Origin: Lachnospiraceae bacterium UBA7060
Lineage (GTDB): Bacteria > Bacillota > Clostridia > Lachnospirales > Lachnospiraceae
Assembly: GCA_002493835.1 (NCBI GenBank)
Contig: DLAA01000087.1
Span: forward strand, 1-39,009
Direction: 5' to 3'
Length of the DNA: 39,009 nucleotides
Below are positions 32,927 to 39,009 of this stretch, piece by piece. The first letter of the stretch is position 1. Each line of letters opens with the position of its first letter. Position numbers and translations under genes: made by a program. The notes below the pieces were generated by a model. The model was not told where the DNA came from, did no database searches, and was given only the letters and a program-made list of their open reading frames with translations.

Positions 32927-33937
32927 TTGCAAACAGAAGAATTAAAAAGTTTTCCTAAAGTAGAACTGCACTGCCACTTGGATGGGTCGCTTAGTGAGCC
33001 GGCTTTGAGGAGGATCATCCGTGAGGGGGATCAGGATGTGGAATTGTTATTGAACAGTATGCGGGTGAAAAGCGATGTGGTAAATCTTGCCGAGTATCTC
33101 TCCTGCTTTACAAATGCAATGCCTTTTCTGCAGTCAGAGGAAAACTTGAAAATAGCGGCGTATGAGCTGATTAAACAGGCAGCAGAAGAAGGTGTGATTT
33201 ATACAGAAGTGCGATTCGCACCGTTGTATCACGGGCGTGAGGGGATGACGCAAAAAGAGGCTGTGAAGGCGGTTCTACAGGGGTTAGAAGCAGCGGAAAA
33301 AGATTTTAGTGTGAAAAGTCGCCTGCTTTTATGCATGATGCGTGGGAAAACAGAAGCGCAGAATGAAGAAACCCTGACCTGTGCCGTGGAAATGAGACAG
33401 TATGGTGTGGCAGGTATTGACCTGGCGGGTAATGAGGCAGCATATTCACCGCGGCTTTATCGCAGTTTGTTCCACAAAGCGCAGGAGAAACAGATTCCTT
33501 TTACGATCCATGCAGGAGAATGTGGCAGCATTGAGAATGTTGGGATCTCCATTGAAATGGGGGCAAAACGCATTGGACATGGCGTAACGATCGCAGATGA
33601 TGAAGAGATGAAAACAATCTGTAAGAATAAGGGGATCACTTTGGAAATGTGCCCGGTAAGTAATCTGCAGACCGGAGCGGTGAAGCGGATCGAAGAGTAT
33701 CCCTGGGCGAAGATGCGTTCGGAGGGCATTTTGGTTACAGTAAATACGGATAACCGCACGGTTTCCGATACGACTTTGGTGAAGGAATGGCAGACATTGG
33801 ACAATTCTTTTGGACCGATTGATCAGCAGATACTAAAACAGGCAGCGGCCTGTGCGATCGAAGCGGCGTTTCTGCCGTGGACGGAGAAAGAAGAATTAAA
33901 AAAGATACTTCATGAAAGAACATCGCAGCTGTTCTGA
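32927..33937 (+). CDS. add: Adenosine deaminase
   Basis: A 336-residue zinc TIM-barrel deaminase converting adenosine to inosine. Zinc and catalytic residues are in place: H15 and H17 (LHCHLDG), H195 and E198 (HAGE), H218 (IGHG) and D275 (NTDNRTVS). TTG start with AAGGGAGG 5-6 nt upstream, 16 nt after the MgtC-like gene. It is the last gene before the terminator and fits a nucleoside salvage operon with the upstream nucleoside hydrolase. Confidence 0.93.
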   Translation: MQTEELKSFPKVELHCHLDGSLSEPALRRIIREGDQDVELLLNSMRVKSDVVNLAEYLSCFTNAMPFLQSEENLKIAAYELIKQAAEEGVIYTEVRFAPLYHGREGMTQKEAVKAVLQGLEAAEKDFSVKSRLLLCMMRGKTEAQNEETLTCAVEMRQYGVAGIDLAGNEAAYSPRLYRSLFHKAQEKQIPFTIHAGECGSIENVGISIEMGAKRIGHGVTIADDEEMKTICKNKGITLEMCPVSNLQTGAVKRIEEYPWAKMRSEGILVTVNTDNRTVSDTTLVKEWQTLDNSFGPIDQQILKQAAACAIEAAFLPWTEKEELKKILHERTSQLF

Positions 33938-33963
33938 AAAGCGAAGCTTGAAATCCTTAAGAC

Positions 33964-34005
33964 AAATAAGGAGTATTCCCGGTGGTGGAGTACTCTTTAT
34001 TTTTG
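33964..34005 (+). terminator. Rho-independent terminator of the nucleoside operon
   Basis: AAATAAGGAGTA (33964-33975) pairs with TACTCTTTATTT (33991-34002), one G-T wobble, around a 15-nt loop, ending in a T run. It closes the nucleoside operon about 27 nt after add. Confidence 0.85.
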
Positions 34006-34240
34006 TTATAGAAATGCAGAAGGGCTGCTAGTAGTCCATGAGCGTGACCGAAAAAGAAGTGCGGGCACGACACAGAAAATAGAGATTTATTTTAACTCTA
34101 TCAGTGAGTATATACCGCCAATTATGGCAAAAAAAGTATTATAAGAAAGATAAACGAAAAATTTTTAATATTGTGTGCTGAAAATTACAGGAATGACGTC
34201 ATATAGGGTGAGCGGAAAAATACAGAGGGAGGAAAATACA
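34006..34240. other. Gap between the add terminator and the sigma-factor gene
   Basis: About 235 nt, AT-rich toward its 3' end. ATAGAG pairs with CTCTAT around an AT-rich loop near 34080-34102. No recognisable promoter with good -35 and -10 elements and no convincing ORF were found. Confidence 0.4.
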
Positions 34241-34795
34241 ATGAACGACAAAGACATTGTGCAATTATTTTTTGAGCGTTCGCAACAGGCAGTTACCGAA
34301 TTGTCACAAAAATATGGGAAGCTTTGTTTTCACATTGCGCTAAATATTCTGAAATGCAATGAAGATGCCGAGGAATGTGAAAATGATACTTACTTAAAAA
34401 CATGGAACAGCATTCCACCTAACGAACCTATATGTTTGAGAGCCTATGTCAGTCGGATTGTGCGTAATTTAGCACTGTCCCAATATCGATATAATCACAG
34501 GCAAATGAGGGATAGCCATCTTCAAGTCTATTTGTCAGAATTGCAGGATTGTATTCCGGCATCTCAGGATGTGGAGGCTTCAGCGGATGATACAGTGAAT
34601 AGTGCTATTCAGGCTTTTTTATCAACACTGGATTTGTCTACAAGGGCTTTATTTATTCAAAGATATTTTTATATGGAAAGCATTTCTATCCTTTCAAAGA
34701 AATTTAGGATAAAAGAAAGCAACGTTTCTACAAAACTGAATCGAACAAGATTAAAGCTAAAACAATATTTGGAGAGAGAGGGGATTACGCTATGA
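34241..34795 (+). CDS. ECF-type RNA polymerase sigma factor
   Basis: About 184 residues with sigma region 2 (QAVTELSQKYGKLCFHIALN, then ILKCNEDAEECENDTYLKTW) and region 4 helix-turn-helix (TRALFIQRYFYMESISILSK, then KFRIKESNVSTKLNRTRLKLK). ATG 34241 is chosen because GAGGGAGG lies 8 nt upstream; the more upstream ATG at 34175 lacks one. It overlaps the next gene by 4 nt (ATGA), typical of sigma/anti-sigma pairs. Targets are unknown; the lipoprotein downstream may be one. Confidence 0.88.
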   Translation: MNDKDIVQLFFERSQQAVTELSQKYGKLCFHIALNILKCNEDAEECENDTYLKTWNSIPPNEPICLRAYVSRIVRNLALSQYRYNHRQMRDSHLQVYLSELQDCIPASQDVEASADDTVNSAIQAFLSTLDLSTRALFIQRYFYMESISILSKKFRIKESNVSTKLNRTRLKLKQYLEREGITL

Positions 34796-35733
34796 TGCCG
34801 GATCAAAGATTGTTAGAGCTGATAGGAAATATTCCGGAAAAAATGCTGGATGAGGCTTTGAACATGAAAAAGATATGCAGAAGCAGAAAAAGAAGAGTGT
34901 TTTATATTAGTGCAGCGGCAGCTTGTATGGTTGTGCTGTTTATGAGATTTGTTCCTGCGGGGCAGGTGATGGCGACACAGATTAGGGAGCAGGTGGAGCG
35001 TTTGTTAGAAGAACTGTTCCCACCAAAGGATATCCCGATGACATTTGAGGGGATGGAAGAGAATATTCCCCATGAGATCTATGGAGAACTGTCAAAAGAA
35101 ACAGAAGAATTCCCTGAGGAAACGGAAGAAATTTCGAGGGAAAATGTAGATAAGGCAGGATTTGCCATTTATGTTGATATGGATTCTTTTGAGACGACAG
35201 AAGAAGAGAATTGCCATATTATCCGTGGAAAGCCCGTTGTTTATACAAGAGAGGATGCCATCAGGAATAATGAGATGCTTCTTGCCGATTTATCTGAAGA
35301 AGAGGCGGAGCAAAAAATCCAAGAGATTGTGGAGAAGACACAGGAGTTTTATGACAATTTGCCCACAGAGGAGATTCGTATTACACAGATACAGGAGATT
35401 TCCGTGGAAGATGCCGCCGGGGAAATGAGAGAAGAACTGTCAGAACACTATGCTGATGTATCTGATATAATGGTTTCTGAACTTCCAAAAGGATTGTATC
35501 TTCGTGCAGATGAGGGAACGGCATGGGATTGTGAAGTTAAGGAAGTCTATTTTGTAGACAATGGTCTTGGGGGTGTATTTGTTATCACTGCAAGCAGCAT
35601 TGTGGATGCAGCAGAGGGAGTGGGAGTTAGATTTCATTCTATGATTGAAACTTTTAGGGTATTGCAGTCTTTTGATTCTGTACAGATTCTTACATCGGAA
35701 GAGGCAGGGATTACGACAGGAGTTGTGAAATAA
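34792..35733 (+). CDS. Membrane-anchored putative anti-sigma factor
   Basis: A 313-residue protein: a short cytoplasmic N terminus (1-33) with basic KKICRSRKRR, one transmembrane helix (about 35-55), then a long acidic extracellular region. This topology and the overlapping ATGA junction with the ECF sigma gene suggest that the N terminus holds the sigma factor and the outer part senses a signal. No zinc-binding anti-sigma motif is visible in the short N terminus, so the assignment is by context. Confidence 0.7.
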   Translation: MMPDQRLLELIGNIPEKMLDEALNMKKICRSRKRRVFYISAAAACMVVLFMRFVPAGQVMATQIREQVERLLEELFPPKDIPMTFEGMEENIPHEIYGELSKETEEFPEETEEISRENVDKAGFAIYVDMDSFETTEEENCHIIRGKPVVYTREDAIRNNEMLLADLSEEEAEQKIQEIVEKTQEFYDNLPTEEIRITQIQEISVEDAAGEMREELSEHYADVSDIMVSELPKGLYLRADEGTAWDCEVKEVYFVDNGLGGVFVITASSIVDAAEGVGVRFHSMIETFRVLQSFDSVQILTSEEAGITTGVVK

Positions 35734-35765
35734 TGAATAAGTCATTAGGCAGAATGGAGAATGAT

Positions 35766-36453
35766 ATGAAAAAATGGATAAAATTTTTGGGGGTGATGTT
35801 TATATTGGCTAATTTAGCTGGCTGTGGAAAAAGATGGGAAAGCAAAGATAATACAGATATGGAGAGGGATGGGCAGACAGTCAACAATTTTACTGGAAGT
35901 CAAAGTAATATAGATTATGGAATTGAAGTACGGACGGATATAAACGGTGATGGAAATATTGACAGGGTTCGGGTATATGATACTGTGAGTGGAGATTACG
36001 CATTTACCCAAGTCAGTGCTATTTTAAATGATGACAGTAATTTTTTATAGATTATTCGGACTCGAGGGCATCTTCTTATCTTGTTGCAGGAGATTTGAGT
36101 GGAAACGGAAAGGCTGATGTGGTAGTTATAAGATATTCTACGGGCAGTACCTTTAATGGTTGTGATGTTTCGGTTCTGCATATGGCTTGTGTTGATCCAC
36201 TAAATGATATTGTTCAAAGCGTTGATTGTTCTTACCGAGATGATGGCTGGTATATTGAGGATATACAGATTGTCAATGATTATTGGGAAAAGGCCGTAAA
36301 GGTTACGGTACTCGTCAAAAAGATGAGCCGGAGTATGCAGAGAGACTCTTAATGCTGAAATGGACTGTATGGAACAGGCATAATGGTGAACAGAATTCGT
36401 GTATAGAAGAGATTGAGAAAATGACTTTTGGGGTATATACTAATATAAAATAA
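35766..36453 (+). pseudogene. Lipoprotein with VCBS/FG-GAP-like repeats, interrupted by two -1 frameshifts
   Basis: The start MKKWIKFLGVMFILANLAGC is a lipoprotein signal with lipobox LAGC; GGAGA precedes ATG 35766. Calcium-loop-like DINGDGNIDRVRVYD and GDLSGNGKADVVVIRY repeats follow. The frame ends at TAG 36048-36050 but continues one base back from the T6 run at 36041-36046 (FIDYSDSRASSYLVAGDLSG). A second -1 shift in the AAAAA at 36317-36321 continues into DEPEYAERLLMLKW and ends at TAA 36451-36453. Read across both shifts the product is about 228 residues. Two homopolymer losses fit gene decay or base-call error; recoding is an alternative. Confidence 0.75.
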
Positions 36454-36504
36454 ATATAAGAGATATTTAAAGTAGCTTGTATTAAAATTTGAGGAGGAAA
36501 AGCA

Positions 36505-36780
36505 ATGGCAGTAGTAAGCATGGAAATACCTGATGAAATGATAGAGTTTGCAATGCCATCAAACAAAGATGAACAGCTTAAAATAAATGCTATGATATTA
36601 TATCCTTATATACAACAAGGAACAATTTCACATGGGAGAGCGGCTGAGATTCTTGGGATTTTCAAAATGGATTTGATTACTTTATATGGAAAAATGGGAT
36701 TGCCATATATTGAGATGTCAGAAGATGAAATAGAGGAGGAACTTGAAACGGTCAGATATCTGAAGGAAGTGATGAAATGA
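36505..36780 (+). CDS. UPF0175 family protein, putative antitoxin
   Basis: A 91-residue protein with a central helix-turn-helix-like core: TISHGRAAEILGIFKMDLIT, then LYGKMGLPYIEMSEDEIEEE. This matches UPF0175 proteins, which commonly pair with DUF3368/PIN genes. GGAGG lies upstream. It overlaps the next gene by ATGA. The AT-rich DNA here differs from the metabolic regions to the left and suggests horizontal acquisition. Confidence 0.8.
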   Translation: MAVVSMEIPDEMIEFAMPSNKDEQLKINAMILYPYIQQGTISHGRAAEILGIFKMDLITLYGKMGLPYIEMSEDEIEEELETVRYLKEVMK

Positions 36781-37283
36781 TTGTGATTTCGGATACAACC
36801 CCGATTATTTCGTTACTTAAGGCAGGGCAATTAGAATTATTACAAAAATTGTACAATAAGGTTTTAATGCCGCAGGCTGTTTATAGAGAACTTATAGAAA
36901 ATCCCGTGTATATAAATGAGGCAGAGATTATTAAAAGCACAGATTTCCTTCTGGCTGCTGAAGTAGAAAATATAAAATCAGTGAGCGTTCTCCGTGCGGT
37001 TACCGGGTTAGACGAAGGAGAAAGCGCAGCACTTATTATGTATGACGAACAAAAGGCGGATCTTTTATTGATGGATGAACAGAAGGGGAGAAGGGTTGCC
37101 AAACGACTCAATGTAAGACATATTGGGACAGCGGGTGTTCTGATGTTGGCATATGATAAAGGTTTGATTCAAGCAGAAAAAGTCAAAGAATGTATAGATA
37201 TAATGCTTGAAAATAAAATCAGATTAAGCAAAAACATTTGTAATATAGTAATGGCTCATGTAGGTTTGGACATTCAGTATTAA
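36777..37283 (+). CDS. DUF3368 / PIN-like domain protein, putative toxin nuclease
   Basis: A 168-residue protein with PIN-fold features: N-terminal ISDTTPIISL (acidic site Asp), GLDEGESAALIMY (Glu) and LLLMDEQKGRRVA (Asp). The four-base overlap with the UPF0175 gene gives a toxin-antitoxin-like arrangement. VapC-type PIN toxins cut RNA; activity of DUF3368 proteins is less studied. Confidence 0.8.
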   Translation: MIVISDTTPIISLLKAGQLELLQKLYNKVLMPQAVYRELIENPVYINEAEIIKSTDFLLAAEVENIKSVSVLRAVTGLDEGESAALIMYDEQKADLLLMDEQKGRRVAKRLNVRHIGTAGVLMLAYDKGLIQAEKVKECIDIMLENKIRLSKNICNIVMAHVGLDIQY

Positions 37284-37293
37284 TCTGAATGAT

Positions 37294-38127
37294 GTGGAAT
37301 ATGATGTTAGACCTTTGGAAATATTTGATATGATGCTGCCAGATTTTTTATCTTTGAGGGAAAAGGAAAAATACTTCCGTTCGCTGAATGGTGAGCAGAA
37401 AATAGATGCGTTGAACGAGATGATAGAAGAATCGAAGCATATCGTTTTTCTTGGCGGAGCAGGCGTCTCTACAGAGAGCGGGATACCAGATTTTCGGAGT
37501 AAGGACGGGTTATATAATAAGCAGGACCGTAAATTTCGGAAGTATAAGCCGGAGTACCTGCTCAGCTATGATTGTCTGAATAAGAAGCCCGAGATATTTT
37601 TTTCTTATTTCCGTAAGAATTTGGATTGTCGAACTTTCCAGCCGAATGATGCGCATAAGAAACTGGCGGCAATGGAACTGAAGGGAAAGCTGGATGGCAT
37701 TGTCACTCAGAATATTGATGGACTGCATCAGAAGGCAGGGAGTAAGAAAGTGTGGGAGATTCATGGAAGTGCGCTCCGTTGCTATTGTGTAAGCTGCCGG
37801 GCGGAATATGGGACGGAGTTTATTTTTGAAGATACAGAGGAAATACCGCGCTGCCCGAAGTGCGGCAAGATGGTACGTCCTGATGTGACTTTGTATGGAG
37901 AGTTCCTGCCACAAAGAGCATATGAAGAAGCCATCGCACTCATTAGGTATGCGGATTGCCTGATCATTGGCGGAACCTCATTGGAGGTGGGGAGTGCAGC
38001 GCAGCTTGCGCATATGTATCATGGGAAGTATCTTGTGATTATCAATAAAGCCAAAACGAAGATGGAAGGCAGGGCAGATCTTGTATTTCATGACAGCATT
38101 GGTGAAGTGATGAATCAGATTAGGTGA
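37294..38127 (+). CDS. Sirtuin, NAD-dependent protein deacylase (Sir2/CobB type)
   Basis: A protein of up to 277 residues. NAD-binding GGAGVSTESGIPDFRS, TQNIDGLHQKAG, catalytic His in EIHGS, and zinc ligands CVSC ... CPKCGK, then GGTSLEVGSA are all present. It removes acyl groups from lysines using NAD and releases nicotinamide and O-acyl-ADP-ribose. The start is unsure: GTG 37294 adds about 45 residues before the usual N-terminal helix; ATG 37330 or 37333 are alternatives, and none has a good ribosome site. It follows the DUF3368 gene after 10 nt. Confidence 0.9.
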   Translation: MEYDVRPLEIFDMMLPDFLSLREKEKYFRSLNGEQKIDALNEMIEESKHIVFLGGAGVSTESGIPDFRSKDGLYNKQDRKFRKYKPEYLLSYDCLNKKPEIFFSYFRKNLDCRTFQPNDAHKKLAAMELKGKLDGIVTQNIDGLHQKAGSKKVWEIHGSALRCYCVSCRAEYGTEFIFEDTEEIPRCPKCGKMVRPDVTLYGEFLPQRAYEEAIALIRYADCLIIGGTSLEVGSAAQLAHMYHGKYLVIINKAKTKMEGRADLVFHDSIGEVMNQIR

Positions 38128-38134
38128 AAACATT

Positions 38135-38230
38135 ATGAGGATAGATAAAGAATATTTGCAGGCTGTAACACAGGCGAAAGTATTGAAGAATGGATTAAAT
38201 GTATATGTGAAACCAACACTAGTGGTATAA
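38135..38230 (+). CDS. Possible 31-residue small ORF (doubtful)
   Basis: ATG 38135 to TAA 38230 encodes MRIDKEYLQAVTQAKVLKNG and a short tail. There is no ribosome site of note. It may be a remnant of a longer gene or non-coding sequence between the sirtuin and XRE genes. Confidence 0.25.
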   Translation: MRIDKEYLQAVTQAKVLKNGLNVYVKPTLVV

Positions 38231-38262
38231 AAAATTTTTCTCTGTCCATACCGTCAGGGTGT

Positions 38263-38290
38263 TTGTTTAGATTATAGTTAATGGTAAAAT
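38263..38290 (+). promoter_or_regulatory. Candidate promoter of the XRE regulator
   Basis: TTGTTT (38263-38268), 16-nt spacer, TAAAAT (38285-38290), about 38 nt before the ATG. Confidence 0.5.
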
Positions 38291-38327
38291 AATGGCATCA
38301 AGTCACCCCAAATGGAAGGAAATAGAT

Positions 38328-39009
38328 ATGAAATCGAGGCTTGCCGAGAATATTAAAACGTTCCGAAAGGAACGGAAGATGACGCAGGAGCAGCTTGCGG
38401 AGGCGATGGGGGTTACGGTTGGCGCTGTTTATAAATGGGAATCTCAACAATCAAATCCAGATTTGAATTTAATTATTGAACTGGCAGATTTATTTGAAGT
38501 ATCCACAGATGTTCTACTGGGATATGAGTGGCGTAATGGCAGTATGGGCGCGGCACTTGACAGGATCATAGATTATCGCCAGAGAGCGCAATATGATGAA
38601 GGGGTTATTGAATCAGAAAAGGCATTAAAGAAGTATCCAAATTGCTTTGACATCGTGTATCAGAGTGCAGTTATCTACTCGGAAAAGGGTTATGAGCAAA
38701 AAGACCCAAAAGCTTCTTTCCGCGCACTGGAACTTTTTGATATGGCCTGTAACCTGATTGAGCAAAACACGGATGAAAACATTAGTGAGTTGTCGATCCA
38801 CCGCCAAATGGCTCGGCTCCATTTATCGCTCGGTCACGCGGACACCTGTGTGGATATGCTGAAAAAATATAATGTATGTGGGACCAATAACGCGATGATC
38901 GGAATGGTCCTGGCTGATTGTCACCACCAGCCAGAGGAAGCTATCGTGTATCTTGGCAGGGCGTTCACACAGAGCTTGGATGACCTGGATGCGATTATGA
39001 TGGGCTATG
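38328..39009 (+). CDS. XRE-family helix-turn-helix regulator with TPR-like C-terminal part (partial)
   Basis: The gene opens MKSRLAENIKTFRKERKMTQ and continues EQLAEAMGVTVGAVYKWESQ, a classic Cro/C1 helix-turn-helix (1-65). A helical region follows (DRIIDYRQRAQYDEGVIESE, then LHLSLGHADTCVDMLKKYN), resembling tetratricopeptide repeats of peptide- or signal-sensing regulators. AAGGAA lies upstream of ATG 38328. The frame is open to the right edge at residue 227, so the gene continues outside the window. Confidence 0.85.
   Translation, partial: MKSRLAENIKTFRKERKMTQEQLAEAMGVTVGAVYKWESQQSNPDLNLIIELADLFEVSTDVLLGYEWRNGSMGAALDRIIDYRQRAQYDEGVIESEKALKKYPNCFDIVYQSAVIYSEKGYEQKDPKASFRALELFDMACNLIEQNTDENISELSIHRQMARLHLSLGHADTCVDMLKKYNVCGTNNAMIGMVLADCHHQPEEAIVYLGRAFTQSLDDLDAIMMGY

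Noticed and set aside
36047..36100. Downstream pseudoknot or stem proving programmed frameshift in the lipoprotein gene
   Set aside because: The best stem (ATCTTC with GGAGAT) starts about 22 nt after the slippery site, too far for a typical stimulator.
1..39009. Insertion sequences, prophage genes, rRNA genes or integrases
   Set aside because: No transposase, integrase or phage structural motif and no rRNA sequence was recognised anywhere in the window.

Overview
The window looks like chromosomal DNA of an anaerobic, low-to-mid GC Clostridia, most likely a gut Lachnospiraceae. Reasons: a complete [FeFe]-hydrogenase maturation set (hydE, hydG, hydF), a methionine aminopeptidase with an N-terminal SEC-C zinc motif, an ftsE-ftsX-M23 peptidase cell-division cluster, a 2-hydroxyacid (D-lactate) dehydrogenase, strong AGGAGG-type ribosome binding sites, many TTG/GTG starts, and a tRNA whose CCA end is not encoded. 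The species cannot be named from sequence alone. Nearly all genes lie on the + strand; the exceptions are yjfB and the manC/deoR pair.

Layout. 1-60: the 3' end of a tRNA (probably Gln) and its terminator. 143-4891: a promoter, then hydE-hydG-hydF and an acyl-ACP thioesterase that overlaps hydF. 4974-6756: a CvfB-like S1 RNA-binding protein overlapping a CPBP (CAAX-type) membrane protease. 6757-7455: a hairpin-rich spacer with the small motility-associated gene yjfB on the - strand. 7456-8690: a CdaR/PucR-type regulator and a 38-residue small ORF. 8725-14679: ftsE, ftsX, a coiled-coil M23 peptidase, a C-terminal processing protease (S41), an atypical shikimate-dehydrogenase-like enzyme and methionine aminopeptidase, closed by a clear terminator. 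15119-18741: an unrecognised three-gene cassette of envelope or secreted proteins (a membrane-anchored duplicated coiled coil, a Cys-rich secreted protein with an acidic repeat tail, and a secreted protein). 18758-23517: metG behind a promoter and a long structured leader, then an alpha/beta hydrolase, a small coiled-coil protein and D-lactate dehydrogenase.

23510-33937 is a carbohydrate/nucleoside region. A DeoR-type regulator and a mannose-1-phosphate guanylyltransferase face left. Divergent from them is an operon of nucleoside hydrolase, two CUT1-type ABC permeases, a lipoprotein solute-binding protein, a fusion of a HAD phosphatase with a TIM-barrel sugar epimerase-like domain, an MgtC-like membrane protein and adenosine deaminase. 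It ends at a terminator near 33964-34005. No ABC ATPase is encoded here. The control region carries a good promoter, three copies of a TTGGAAAAA(A)GC motif and a perfect 12-bp inverted repeat. My inference is uptake and breakdown of a nucleoside or nucleoside-like glycoside under DeoR control.

34241-39009 is accessory in character: an ECF sigma factor with a membrane-anchored putative anti-sigma partner and a lipoprotein gene broken by two -1 frameshifts, a UPF0175/DUF3368 toxin-antitoxin-like pair, a sirtuin, and an XRE-type regulator that runs off the right edge.

The strongest candidates for undescribed biology are the 15119-18741 cassette, the HAD-TIM fusion within the nucleoside operon and its operator array, the metG leader structure, and the double-frameshift lipoprotein gene whose two shift points are both slippery runs.
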